33,840 nucleotides of DNA, from contig JBAZRW010000012.1 in assembly GCA_041662785.1 (NCBI GenBank), forward strand, positions 1 through 33,840. Reading direction: 5' to 3'. Within the stretch, counting starts at the first letter, position 1. Every line of letters starts with the position of its first letter. Of this stretch, positions 24,772 through 32,621 are shown piece after piece. The notes beneath the pieces were generated by a model, which worked only from the letters and a program-made list of their open reading frames with translations, searched no databases and was not told the origin of the DNA. A program made the position numbers and the translations under genes. Source of the DNA: Bdellovibrionales bacterium. Its GTDB lineage: Bacteria; Pseudomonadota; Alphaproteobacteria; UBA9219.

Positions 24772-25674
24772 TTAACCTTTATTCTTTCCGTTTATGATGA
24801 AGAGAAACGCTTCATAGCCCCCCAAAAGGAGGCTCTGCGCCACGAAAACCAGCACGCGAAAAGCAACAGGGTAAAGAGCCGCCTGAACAGGGTTTTCGCC
24901 CGCATAGGCCAAAACGCCCTGCCAGCCCCATTCGGCAAGACCCAAATTACCGGGAGTCAGGGGGATCAGCGCAAGCAGCCCCGTCACGGGCGTGGCCACC
25001 ACCACGTTCAGCGGCGAGAGCAGCGCCCCCGTCGCCCCAATGCCCGCCACAAGCCGCAGGATCGTCAGGCTCACCCGCGCCAGCGACCAGCCCAGCGCTG
25101 GCCACAGGATGGGGCGTAGAGCCACGGGGAGCCATCGCCGCCCTACCCTTGCGCCACCCGCGATAAGGCCAAGGCCTAAGGCGCTCAGGGCGAAAAAGGC
25201 GGCCCAGCCATACCCTGCCCCCAAAACGCCAAAAGCCCCCAAAAGGAACCCGCACAGCAAGGCAAACTCCATCCCCTGATCCCAAAGGCCGCTCCACAGA
25301 CCCTCTTTCGCCGAAGCGCCTTCCATGGTGCGCGTCGCAAGGCCCCTACCCGCCACAATCGCAACGCTGGGCGGCACGAATTGGCCTATCCAGTTTTGCC
25401 ATAAGGTGTGGCGCATGAAGAACCCGCACGAGGGCTCGCGCCCCGCTGCGCCATGAAAAGAGGCGGACAAAAGCGCCCATTTGCGCGCGCCCATCAGCAT
25501 CAAAAGATAGGTTAGAAACAAAACGACAAGGCAAGGCCCGATAGAAAAAGACTGCGCCGCCACAGCGAAGTCATGGGTCGTTAAATGAACATGCAGGAAA
25601 AGGAAAACGCAAAGCCCCAGCCCCAAGGCCAACCCGCCCACCGTCACCCACGCTTTTTGCCATGTCTTATTCAT
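24772..25674 (-). CDS. Integral membrane protein, lysylphosphatidylglycerol synthase TM-region / UPF0104 type
   Basis: A polytopic membrane protein with about eight hydrophobic segments, e.g. AWVTVGGLALGLGLCVFLFL, LVVLFLTYLLMLMG and FALLCGFLLGAFGVLGAG. The end motif LIPLTPGNLGLAEWGWQGVLA (about 252-272) is the characteristic PxtPGnlGl.E signature of the AglD/MprF transmembrane family, and HTLWQNWIGQFVPPSVA near 88 matches its earlier block. Members are linked to lipid or lipid-linked sugar handling; the MprF catalytic domain is absent, so no aminoacylation is expected. The start is uncertain: ATG 25674 begins at MNKTWQKAW, while a TTG at 25710 adds 12 residues; neither has a clear ribosome site. 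Confidence 0.8.
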   Translation of the reverse strand: MNKTWQKAWVTVGGLALGLGLCVFLFLHVHLTTHDFAVAAQSFSIGPCLVVLFLTYLLMLMGARKWALLSASFHGAAGREPSCGFFMRHTLWQNWIGQFVPPSVAIVAGRGLATRTMEGASAKEGLWSGLWDQGMEFALLCGFLLGAFGVLGAGYGWAAFFALSALGLGLIAGGARVGRRWLPVALRPILWPALGWSLARVSLTILRLVAGIGATGALLSPLNVVVATPVTGLLALIPLTPGNLGLAEWGWQGVLAYAGENPVQAALYPVAFRVLVFVAQSLLLGGYEAFLFIINGKNKG

Positions 25675-25805
25675 GATCGGGAGGAAAGCATAGAAGCCCG
25701 TTCTATGCAAAAGAAGAACGTGACCCTCAACGTGAAGAACGCCTCTCTAATCACATTTTATATTTTGGAAGTCTGCCCATCTCGCGCTTCACGGCAGATG
25801 GCCTG

Positions 25806-25890
25806 CCACCCGAAGCTCCGCAGGAGCATATGCGCGGCATTTCAGGTGGTTGTGATTGGTCTCAAAAATGAGAAATCTCTCAGTTTTTTG
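25806..25890. repeat. Hairpin pair resembling the tRNA-linked element end
   Basis: The first hairpin (ccacc 25806-25810 with ggtgg 25845-25849) contains cgaagctccgcaggagc, akin to 24060-24090. The second, caaaaatgag with ctcagttttttg (25863-25872/25879-25890) followed by gatc, has the form of the terminal stem of the tRNA-linked elements. It lies in the 290-bp gap before the MNT gene, which holds nothing else recognised. No tRNA or tRNA fragment is beside it. Confidence 0.45.
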
Positions 25891-25998
25891 ATCCCCATCC
25901 TGTAGATATTAACTTTTAAGTGTTATAAACGGTCTATAGCCTTTCTTTGCAGATACCATTAAAATGGGTTCGAAGATTTTATAAAAAGGATACCCGCT

Positions 25999-26289
25999 AT
26001 GCTTTTAAGCGATCTGCACAATCTTAAACCGGATATTGAGCAGCTTGCCCTTGCGCACGGCGCACGACGTATTCGCGTTTTTGGTTCCGTTGCCAAAGGA
26101 CAAGAAATGCTGGACAGCGATATCGATTTTCTTGTCGATTTTCCGGTCGGTTATGATCTCTTTACCCAACGGCTTCCTCTGGCGGATAAACTCGAAAAAT
26201 TGATGAACCGAAAAGTTGATCTTATCCCAGAGCACGAGCTTAATCGCCATCTGCGGGATTCGGTTCTTAAGGAGGCTGTCGAGTTATGA
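25999..26289 (+). CDS. MNT-type nucleotidyltransferase (antitoxin-like)
   Basis: This 96-residue minimal nucleotidyltransferase carries FGSVAKGQEMLDSDIDFLVD (28-47), with the GS motif and catalytic Asp pair D41/D43, and VDLIPE near 74. MNT proteins of this size usually pair with a HEPN ribonuclease-like toxin and inactivate it by adding nucleotides. AAAAGGA lies upstream of the ATG. Its stop overlaps the start of a second frame (ATGA at 26286), the usual coupling with HEPN, but that partner is broken here. It is a defence- or TA-like gene in an accessory patch. Confidence 0.88.
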   Translation: MLLSDLHNLKPDIEQLALAHGARRIRVFGSVAKGQEMLDSDIDFLVDFPVGYDLFTQRLPLADKLEKLMNRKVDLIPEHELNRHLRDSVLKEAVEL

Positions 26290-26370
26290 CGAAAGAATGG
26301 AAACTTTATTCGTACCCAACTTGATCCTTTGGAAGTAGCCATTAAAACAATGCTTGGGCAGGAAGAGTGA
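26286..26370 (+). pseudogene. HEPN toxin partner remnant, internally deleted
   Basis: The frame begins MTKEWKLY, a typical start for HEPN partners of MNT genes, but stops after 12 codons. In the +1 frame the remaining 20 codons read IRTQLDPLEVAIKTMLGQEE and stop at 26368. That looks like a HEPN C-terminal end, where a DLxxL segment is usual. The ~110-residue toxin, with its RxxxxH active site, seems to have lost its centre. The similarity is judged by eye over short stretches. Confidence 0.5.
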
Positions 26371-26410
26371 GTTGGCCTTGTGTAGAACGCTTGTTGTGTT
26401 AGGAGCATAA

Positions 26411-27403
26411 TTGGTTCATAAAACGGATTTTTTCGCAATGACAAAGACTAAGAAACTTTCGGATAATCATAAAAAACTCTACCACTACACAACGTGGGAG
26501 GGGTTAGATGGAATTCTTGACAGCCAATGTCTTTGGGCAACACACCACAAGCATTCTAATGATCACTCTGAAGGGGAAGTGTTCAAAAAGCAGTTATTGC
26601 CATTTCTAATTTCTGCGATAAAAAATGAGATTATAAAACGAGATGGTATAGGTGTGGTAAAAAAAGCTAATAAATGCTCTGCTCCAATTGGGGGATGGGA
26701 AGGCGTTAATAAGCTCGAAGCAGAAAAATACTTAGACTCGATGTATTCTGCATTTAATGATTCATTTATAGGCCCTTTTGTTTTTTCTTTTTGTGCACAT
26801 TTGGGAGCTTATGAAAAGGAACATGGTATATTAAGCCAATGGCGTGGGTATGCTAATCCTGGTGTTGCACTTGTAATCGATGCAAAAAAACTTGAAAAAC
26901 TAAAGACACTTGAAGTTGCTAAATATAGTAAAAATCATTATGCAGTAGCATTAGAAAAAGTCGTGTATGAAGGCGATCCTGAAAATTCTTTTGAAAAAGC
27001 GTTTAAAAAAGAGATTCAAGGGATAGAAAATTATTATCGGGCACTTATCGTTAGTCCCAAACCCCCTCCATCAGCAAAACTCGCGAATAAGGCGCTTAAT
27101 ACTCTTCTGCGTTGCACATGCTTATGTAAGAGTCAGGGGTTTCATGAAGAAAAAGAAGTTAGAATTATCGCCATATCTTCTGAAAACGGAAAAGAGGGTA
27201 AGAAAAAGCCTAAAATTGATTTTAGAAATGACGGAAGACCTTACATTGAAATTTTTAAGGATCTAGGGCAAAAAATTCCGATTGAGAAAATCATTGTAGG
27301 TCCACAAAACGATCAAATGCGTAAATATGAAGCGCTCAAACTTAGAACAAAGGGCATGCATATTGATGTTGTTGTTTCTGAGATTCCTTACATTGGAAAA
27401 TGA
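26411..27403 (+). CDS. DUF2971 family protein
   Basis: This 330-residue soluble protein carries the DUF2971 layout. It starts with LYHYTTWEGLDGILDSQCLW (about 23-42), then THHKHSNDHSEGEVF (about 44-58). Mid-protein it has FVFSFCAHLG and LSQWRGYANPGVALVIDAK, then the late ALEKVVYEGD and FHEEKEVRIIA, and closes with IEKIIVGPQN. The family's activity is unknown; members turn up in variable regions. The start is TTG at 26411 because AGGAG lies six bases upstream; an ATG at 26438 lacks a site. Codons are AT-rich (many aaa, gaa, ttt), unlike the neighbouring housekeeping genes, which suggests transfer. It ends 14 bp from a convergent GIY-YIG gene. Confidence 0.85.
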   Translation: MVHKTDFFAMTKTKKLSDNHKKLYHYTTWEGLDGILDSQCLWATHHKHSNDHSEGEVFKKQLLPFLISAIKNEIIKRDGIGVVKKANKCSAPIGGWEGVNKLEAEKYLDSMYSAFNDSFIGPFVFSFCAHLGAYEKEHGILSQWRGYANPGVALVIDAKKLEKLKTLEVAKYSKNHYAVALEKVVYEGDPENSFEKAFKKEIQGIENYYRALIVSPKPPPSAKLANKALNTLLRCTCLCKSQGFHEEKEVRIIAISSENGKEGKKKPKIDFRNDGRPYIEIFKDLGQKIPIEKIIVGPQNDQMRKYEALKLRTKGMHIDVVVSEIPYIGK

Positions 27404-27417
27404 ATAATACGTGGTGA

Positions 27418-27654
27418 TCATAACCTTTTTTTCGCAAAAGCGCGGCCCGAATGGGATTTGAGATATTTCTCGAATGCAAAAGCCTGTGTTTCTTCCGAAA
27501 AAGCGACATATGTCTTCACAGTCCAAGGTTTAAACTTCGATGTGTGCGGAACCTCACCGGCATTGTGCTTTTTCAAGCGTGCTTTGAGGTCATCGGTAAT
27601 TCCAATATAGAAGTGCTCGCCTGCTTGCGAAGAGAGAATATAAACGTATTTCAT
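27418..27654 (-). CDS. GIY-YIG domain protein (UPF0213 type)
   Basis: This 78-residue single-domain protein has YVYILSS (3-9) and HFYIGIT (14-20), the two signature strands. R26 in LKARLKKHNAG and E62 in AFEKYLKSHSG are the likely catalytic Arg and Glu. Small proteins of this sort are widespread; some act as structure-specific or RNA-directed nucleases, most are untested. It is convergent with the DUF2971 gene. Confidence 0.9.
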   Translation of the reverse strand: MKYVYILSSQAGEHFYIGITDDLKARLKKHNAGEVPHTSKFKPWTVKTYVAFSEETQAFAFEKYLKSHSGRAFAKKRL

Positions 27655-27776
27655 TCATGAAGGGTAGCTGGCCTGCCGAGGCGAAGCAAGCGCGGCAATC
27701 AGCCCGGCTTCGCCATTATAATAGTTCAGATTTTGTGGAACCAGTCCGGCTGCGTTCCTTCGGAACTACGCCGCGA

Positions 27777-27844
27777 CAGTCTTCGCTTGCTTCGTCTTCT
27801 ATTGCTCGGCTTGCCGAGGCGTAGCTTGCGAAGCAAGCGAAGAC

Positions 27845-27846
<2 letters not shown>
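27777..27846 (-). repeat. Hairpin anchored in tRNA-Ala CCA end
   Basis: cagtcttcgcttgcttcg (27777-27794) is the exact reverse complement of 27829-27846, an 18-bp perfect stem. It starts at the encoded CCA of tRNA-Ala and encloses smaller gaagc/gcttc and ctcgg/ccgag hairpins. Further hairpins continue to about 27665. There is no T-run. Confidence 0.7.
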
Positions 27847-27920
<74 letters not shown>

Positions 27921-28075
27921 TTACCGTAAGGGGCAGCCTGTGTGGCCGCCCTTTCTTTCGAGAAAGGAAGCGGTAAAATACAGGGCTGGCCGTGAAATAC
28001 AAGCCCTAAATGCATCCCCAAAGCCCTTTTTCCAAGCGCCGGTTCATGCCTTAGATGATGGTGTCATATTCTTAG

Positions 28076-28265
28076 CCTCCCCGCCTTGCGGGGGAGGACA
28101 TGAAAACTTAGGTTTATGCTGCAGCGTCAGCGTAGGCATAAGCCTTAGTTTTCATAGGTGGGGGGTAAACTTTGACTGAGGTGAAGGTCGACCCCCCACC
28201 TAGTTTTTCTAAGACCTTACTTCGTAAGCCCAAGAAAAACTTTCCTCCCCCGCAAGGCGGGGAGG
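28076..28265. repeat. 190-bp cloverleaf palindrome next to grpE
   Basis: A closing stem of 22 bp is perfect: 28076-28097 (cctccccgccttgcgggg plus gagg) with 28244-28265. Three arms follow back to back. Arm 1 is 28100-28155 (atgaaaact/agttttcat outer part). Arm 2 is 28156-28201 (11-bp perfect aggtggggggt/accccccacct). Arm 3 is 28202-28241 (9-bp perfect agtttttct/agaaaaact). It lies about 30 bp after the leftward grpE stop. The rest of the 373-bp gap to tRNA-Ala shows nothing else. Confidence 0.75.
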
Positions 28266-28293
28266 TAAAAAGAGGTGTCTCAAAAGCGCCCCG

Positions 28294-28893
28294 TTACGCG
28301 CTGGTGTCCACTTTATGTGCGGCGGGGCCGCCTTTGGCGACCACGACCATCGCCTCACGCAACAGGCGATCATGGATCATATAACCCGCTTGCAAAACCG
28401 TTAGAATCGTTCCGGCAGGGACGCTGGGATCCTCTTGCTCCATCATCACCTGATGAAAATGCGGATCGAAGGGCTGGCCCGCAGGCTCAATCTTTTTAAT
28501 GCCGAAGCGCTCAAACGCCGAGAGGAGCTGACGCTCGGTCGCCTCCACGCCCATCACCAGATTTTTAAAGGTATCGTTTTGCGCGTCGTCCTTAGGCACG
28601 GCATCCAACGCACGACGGAAATTGTCGGCAATCGCCAGCATTTCCTTGGCAAAGCCTGCGATGGCATATTTTTGCGCGTCGTCGTTTTCCTTTTTCATGC
28701 GGCGGCGCGTGTTTTCCGTCTCGGCCATCGCGCGGAGAATCTGATCCTTCAACTTGCCAATTTCGTCCTGTGCCATGCCCAAGGCATCTTCCGCCGCATC
28801 CATCGATGTTTCGGCCTCGTCCCTGCGCTGGACGGGGGCCTCATCGAGATCGTTGGCGGCTTGCGGTGGAAATTCGTTTTGATCGTGGCTCAT
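28294..28893 (-). CDS. grpE: Nucleotide exchange factor GrpE
   Basis: GrpE releases ADP from DnaK in the Hsp70 cycle. Residues ~30-90 are the long paired helix (EIGKLKDQILRAMAETENTRRRMKKENDDA), followed by FAKEMLAIADNFRRALDAVP. The C-terminal beta domain has the family signature: FGIKKIEPAGQPFDPHFHQVMMEQED, GTILTVLQAGYMIHDRLLREAMVVVAKG. The first 30 residues are acidic and disordered. AGGAAAC lies six bases before the ATG. dnaK and hrcA are not in the window. Confidence 0.96.
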   Translation of the reverse strand: MSHDQNEFPPQAANDLDEAPVQRRDEAETSMDAAEDALGMAQDEIGKLKDQILRAMAETENTRRRMKKENDDAQKYAIAGFAKEMLAIADNFRRALDAVPKDDAQNDTFKNLVMGVEATERQLLSAFERFGIKKIEPAGQPFDPHFHQVMMEQEDPSVPAGTILTVLQAGYMIHDRLLREAMVVVAKGGPAAHKVDTSA

Positions 28894-28988
28894 GGGCGTT
28901 TCCTGTTTGTTTACCTGTATGGCGTATTAGATAGTACTCTAATGCCCTATGTGGGTTCTTTTGCCAACCACTTCAAGCCCCCTTTTTG

Positions 28989-30008
28989 ATGATGACGCCT
29001 CAAAACCTCTTTTTCCCTGCCGAACATATTGCCGTCCTGTCTGGCCGCGAGGTTATTGGCGATGGCTTGATTAAGCTGCCTTTTCTGCGGGCTTTACGTG
29101 CCGCATGGCCCCACGCCACGATCCATTGGGTGACCTCTCAAGGCGATACGGTTTACGCCTCTTCCTTGCATGAGACGGTCGCGCCGCTGATCAACGAAAT
29201 CCACATCCAGCCCTCTTGGCTTATTGGCAGCGAGAAAGACGGCCAGATAGCGCCTCCGTTTGACCTTGTGATCGATACACGTGGACGGTGGAGGACGGCG
29301 CTGGCCGCGCGGCTACGCCTGCCCCACAAACTGTTTATCGCGCCCGCCATGCACTATCTTTTTTCGGACAGACGTCCGCCCTTCTTCGCCAAGACACCGC
29401 CTTCCCTGATCGCGCAGCTTCTGCAAATGATTGAGCTTGCGGCTGGCTTTGTGCCTGCTGTGACGGCACGGCTTCCCGTCTCACCAACGCTGCTTGCCAA
29501 GGCGCGGCGCATTTTGCCTGAGGGGCAAATCTATGTCGGCTTTGCTCCGGGCGCTGGCAATGCCATCAAAAGATGGCCCTTAGAGAATTTTGAAAAGGTC
29601 GCCAAGCTGCAAGTCCGCATGAATCGGATCCCCGTCTTTTTGTTGGGCCCGCAAGAGATGGATTTGTACGATGTTCTCTTCCGCGCCATCCCTGAAGCTA
29701 TCTTTCCTCTGCAAGCCTATGACGTGTGGGGCAGCAGGGATATGAGCGTCGAGCAAACGCTAGCCCTTGGCCACTGCCTTGATCTGGCCGTCACAAACGA
29801 CAGCGGGACGAGCCATATGCTGGCCGCCGTGAACTGCCCCCTTATCAGCCTGTTTGGCCCCACCAGCGCCCGTAAATTCGCACCGCATGTGAGCCAAGGA
29901 ACCATCATTTGCGCCCAAGATTTCGGCAGCGCCGCCATGCTGGCCATCCCCCCCGAAACCGTCCATGAGGCCATTAACCATGCCATCATAGCGCAGGGGA
30001 AAGTCTGA
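28989..30008 (+). CDS. Glycosyltransferase family 9 (heptosyltransferase-like)
   Basis: GT9 enzymes transfer heptose or related sugars to the lipopolysaccharide core on the cytoplasmic face. The N-terminal half carries IGDGLIKLPFLRALRAAWP (near residue 24) and a Rossmann-like DLVIDTRGRWRTALAARL. The C-terminal half has GFAPGAGNAIKRWPLENFEKV (about 184-204) and VTNDSGTSHMLAAVNCPLIS plus LFGPTSARKFAP (about 267-300), the nucleotide-sugar-binding signature. Near-normal length, 339 residues. Starts at 28986 (TTG), 28989 and 28992 are all possible; none has a clear ribosome site. It is divergent from grpE and stands alone. Confidence 0.87.
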   Translation: MMTPQNLFFPAEHIAVLSGREVIGDGLIKLPFLRALRAAWPHATIHWVTSQGDTVYASSLHETVAPLINEIHIQPSWLIGSEKDGQIAPPFDLVIDTRGRWRTALAARLRLPHKLFIAPAMHYLFSDRRPPFFAKTPPSLIAQLLQMIELAAGFVPAVTARLPVSPTLLAKARRILPEGQIYVGFAPGAGNAIKRWPLENFEKVAKLQVRMNRIPVFLLGPQEMDLYDVLFRAIPEAIFPLQAYDVWGSRDMSVEQTLALGHCLDLAVTNDSGTSHMLAAVNCPLISLFGPTSARKFAPHVSQGTIICAQDFGSAAMLAIPPETVHEAINHAIIAQGKV

Positions 30009-30172
30009 AAGCATATTTTGTTGCCTTTTGGGGTTGATTACGCCCCCGTCATAAGGGATTGTTTACCTAAGTGTGGTAAGTTTTAATTCTAAAGATTGGT
30101 ACGGCGTCTGTACTGCATTACCCCTTTTAAAATTAAACTATTTTCCTTAACAACCCAAGATTGTGTGAAAAA

Positions 30173-30658
30173 ATGGTGAACACAGCAAATAACAAAAACG
30201 GTCAACAATCTGCTGCTTCTGAAAAAAGAAAGCATGGTTTGCACGGCCTCCCCCCCGAAATTGCAAGAAGCATAAAGCACCACGTTCTTAAAAAAGAATT
30301 TGATCGTATAACCAAGGTTATTCGCCGCGAATTTAAAGATGATTACCAACATATAATAGACACAATCATGAACCCCCACCCTGAGACAAAAGGGAGTACA
30401 TCTCTTTCTGCAAAGAAGCCAGTGATCAACACTGATCCAAAACAACGCATTTCCCTTTCCAAGACAGGGGAAGAGGGCAATCTCTCTATCTTTAAGGGGT
30501 CCATTATATCTTCTGGTCAGAAGGCTGCGATAACGGTTAAAGTTACCGAAGAACAAAGAAAAATGCTACAGGGCACTATGCCCATGCCAAAAGGTAGAAA
30601 GATGCCCCTCAGGCGAAAGAAAAAACTGGCGGTCTCCTTTGCCGCTAACAGCTTATAG
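30173..30658 (+). CDS. Hypothetical basic protein, ~161 aa
   Basis: I do not recognise this protein. It is soluble and basic: HGLHGLPPEIARSIKHHVLK and REFKDDYQHIIDTIMNPHP in the first half, low-complexity Ser/Lys in the middle, and PMPKGRKMPLRRKKKLAVSF at the end. The start is uncertain: ATG 30173 or TTG 30161, without a clear ribosome site. A leftward frame of similar size overlaps it but reads as hydrophobic, Cys-rich noise. The base composition is AT-rich compared with the GT9 gene. Confidence 0.5.
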   Translation: MVNTANNKNGQQSAASEKRKHGLHGLPPEIARSIKHHVLKKEFDRITKVIRREFKDDYQHIIDTIMNPHPETKGSTSLSAKKPVINTDPKQRISLSKTGEEGNLSIFKGSIISSGQKAAITVKVTEEQRKMLQGTMPMPKGRKMPLRRKKKLAVSFAANSL

Positions 30659-30772
30659 ACGCCCCCCCTTCCTTTTCAGCAGATTGTCTGGCCCTCAAAC
30701 GGAGAGGCCATCGTCTGTGTTTATGCGATTAGACCAACGGCACGATGACGTGACACATTAAGATATAAAACA

Positions 30773-30896
30773 AACGGGATCCCCGCTTTGCCCTTTCGCC
30801 CGCCGCAAGTGCGGCGGGACGAGGGCGCGGGAATGACGGATTTGTTTTTAATATCAATCCACAAGCGTCATCCCCGCGAAAGCGGGGATCCCGTTT
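30773..30896. repeat. GTCAT...ATGAC palindromic repeat, copy 6
   Basis: aaacgggatccccgct (from 30773) opens the block, cgcccgccgcaagtgcggcg is an internal hairpin, and gaatgac (30831-30837) ends its first unit. A second unit, gcgtcatccccgcgaaagcg/gggatcccgttt (30865-30896), is the reverse complement of the opening, so the outer ends are inverted. It occupies most of the 378-bp gap between 30659 and 31036; I see no other feature there. Confidence 0.8.
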
Positions 30897-31036
30897 CCTT
30901 GTTTTTTAAATGGATCCTTTCAAAAGGCGGTTGGTATTATAGGGATTGATTTGACCTCCCCCTTCTTTTGCTCCTAAAATGCCGTTCTTGGTAGTTTTAT
31001 GGCCATTATGAATGAGCAAAATAAGGATTGCCCCCC

Positions 31037-32020
31037 ATGTCTACACCCATGAATCTTATAACGATTGAAAACGAGCTTTTTCAATGTCGCATCGTCCCTA
31101 CGATGGGGGGAGCCATCTCTTCTTTCGATTGCCTTCTTGGCCATGGCAAGACCCAGCCCATGCTGCGCCATACGGCAAAAGAAGGGACAGAAGAGATTCT
31201 TGAGCTTTCCTCTTGGCCCCTCGTGCCATTTTCCAATCGGATCAAATACGGCACGTTTGAGTTTGAGAACGTAAAATATAAAGCCGCCACAAACTATCTT
31301 GGTGGGCCTAATGGGATTCATGCGTCCCATGGACAGGGCTGGCAATTTCCATGGGAAGTTGAAAGTTCGGATCAGAACCAATGCACCTTGACCTTTACCT
31401 TCGATCCTGCGCGTGAGGGCATGGCCGGTCTATGGCCTTTCCCTTACAAAGCCCGCCAGCATTTCGAGCTACGCGAGAACGGCCTGATGCTGCGCCTATC
31501 TGTTACCAACACCGGCAAGACCAATATGCCCGCAGGCTTGGGCTCGCATCCCTATTTTCCTAAAGTCCAAGGCACAACCCTTCAAGCGAAAGTCGGCGGG
31601 CTTTGGGAAATCGACGATGAAGTTATTCCCGTCAAGAACGTCCCAGTGCCACCTGAATATGATTTTACAAGTGCCAAATCACTGGATGAGGCCCGCCTCG
31701 ACAGCTGTTTTTCTGGATATGGCGGAATGATGCAGGTGGTATGGCCCCATCACCCCGTGGCCTTAAATCTGGAATCGTCGCCCAATCTGGACCACTTCGT
31801 CGTGTACACCCCGCAAGGGGAGAATTTTTTCTGTGCCGAGCCTGTCAGTCACAAGCCCAACGCTATTAATGACAAGGACTGGGCGGGGAATGGCCTTATT
31901 GTCTTGGCTCCCGGAGAAACAGAAGAAATTTGGTATCACTATGAAGCTTTGAGAATGCCGGACGCGCCCCCTTCCCTGTCAAAGCTAAAGCCGTGGAAGC
32001 CGCTTAATCTATTGGGGTAA
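31037..32020 (+). CDS. Aldose 1-epimerase family protein (mutarotase)
   Basis: These enzymes interconvert alpha and beta anomers of aldoses. The beta-sandwich fold motifs are visible: NRIKYGTFEFENVKY near 73-87, GIHASHGQGWQFPWEV near 95-110 with the first catalytic-site His, GLGSHPYF near 170-177 with the second His, and GENFFCAEPVSHKPNAIN near 267-284 with the catalytic Glu. At 327 residues the size is right. ATG 31037 has AAGGA nine bases upstream; a TTG at 31028 is too close to that site. The substrate is not deducible; the GLGSHPYF form suggests the broader GalM-like group. It has no sugar genes beside it. Confidence 0.87.
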   Translation: MSTPMNLITIENELFQCRIVPTMGGAISSFDCLLGHGKTQPMLRHTAKEGTEEILELSSWPLVPFSNRIKYGTFEFENVKYKAATNYLGGPNGIHASHGQGWQFPWEVESSDQNQCTLTFTFDPAREGMAGLWPFPYKARQHFELRENGLMLRLSVTNTGKTNMPAGLGSHPYFPKVQGTTLQAKVGGLWEIDDEVIPVKNVPVPPEYDFTSAKSLDEARLDSCFSGYGGMMQVVWPHHPVALNLESSPNLDHFVVYTPQGENFFCAEPVSHKPNAINDKDWAGNGLIVLAPGETEEIWYHYEALRMPDAPPSLSKLKPWKPLNLLG

Positions 32021-32094
32021 GCCCCTCCCCGACATCCCCTGAAGGCCAAGAAGTCCGTTCTTTCCTCACGTTACGCGGAAGGCAGAGAAGTAGT

Positions 32095-32116
32095 TCGATT
32101 TTCGAATGAAAATCGA
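32095..32116. promoter_or_regulatory. Perfect AT-rich palindrome upstream of the Flp pilin gene
   Basis: tcgattttc (32095-32103) pairs with gaaaatcga (32108-32116), 9 bp per arm with a 4-base centre. It lies about 150 bp before the pilin ATG and 75 bp after the epimerase stop. It could be a regulator site or a weak hairpin; no T-run follows. The rest of the 247-bp gap is AT-rich. Confidence 0.35.
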
Positions 32117-32267
32117 TTGGATAAAATGGTATTATCTTATTGAATATAATAAACAAAATGACCGTTTCTTCATCCGTTTTTAATCTGTTTTCTGTATGAT
32201 TGTTTCTATGGGGTGAGTGAGTTGGTTGAAGCGGTTTTTTCGGTTCATCAGGCAAAGGAGAAAGATC

Positions 32268-32423
32268 ATGCGTATGTTTCGTTTCTTAAGAGAAGAATCC
32301 GGTGCGACGGCCATTGAATATGGTTTGATTGCGTCTTTGATTTCTGTGGCCATTGTGGGCGTCCTTTTGACGCTTGGCCCGAGATTGTCAGCCGTTTTCC
32401 AAACGGTGCAAGATAGCCTTTAA
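32268..32423 (+). CDS. Flp-family type IVb pilin
   Basis: This 51-residue pre-pilin reads MRMFRFLREESGATAIEYGL then IASLISVAIVGVLLTL. The prepilin peptidase site is SG|ATAIEYG, giving Glu at +5 and Tyr at +6 of mature pilin, as known for Flp pili. AAAGGAG lies six bases before the ATG; the longer frame from 32217 has no site. Tad pili assemble such subunits for adhesion. No tad/cpa genes flank it, so this is a lone pilin copy, followed by a terminator. Confidence 0.93.
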   Translation: MRMFRFLREESGATAIEYGLIASLISVAIVGVLLTLGPRLSAVFQTVQDSL

Positions 32424-32456
32424 GGGCTAGAGGAAGAGAGATACAGCGACGAGAGG

Positions 32457-32497
32457 GGGGCGGGGAACCGGATGGGGTTTCCCGCCCCTTGTTTTTT
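32457..32497 (+). terminator. Intrinsic terminator after the Flp pilin gene
   Basis: ggggcggggaacc pairs with ggtttcccgcccc around a small loop, and ttgttttttacc follows. GC-rich stem plus T-run, 35 bp after the pilin stop, is a classic terminator. Confidence 0.88.
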
Positions 32498-32621
32498 ACC
32501 CCCTGTTTTCAGGCATGAGGAACCCCAAACATCCCTTTGATCCGTTGTCATTTTTCTTTTTGACGATTCGGATCAAGCGTATTAGGCTCTGAATCACCTT
32601 AAAGATTTGGAGATAGCCATC

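Noticed and set aside
27733..27749. A degenerate copy of the tRNA-Ala 3' end (ttgtggaaccagtccgg, 13 of 17 matches)
   Set aside because: Too many mismatches to separate from chance, and the terminal caaaaa stem seen in the other two elements is missing.
30089..30556. A leftward frame overlapping the unknown gene at 30173
   Set aside because: Its product is hydrophobic and Cys-rich without order and it has no start site; the rightward frame looks more like coding sequence.
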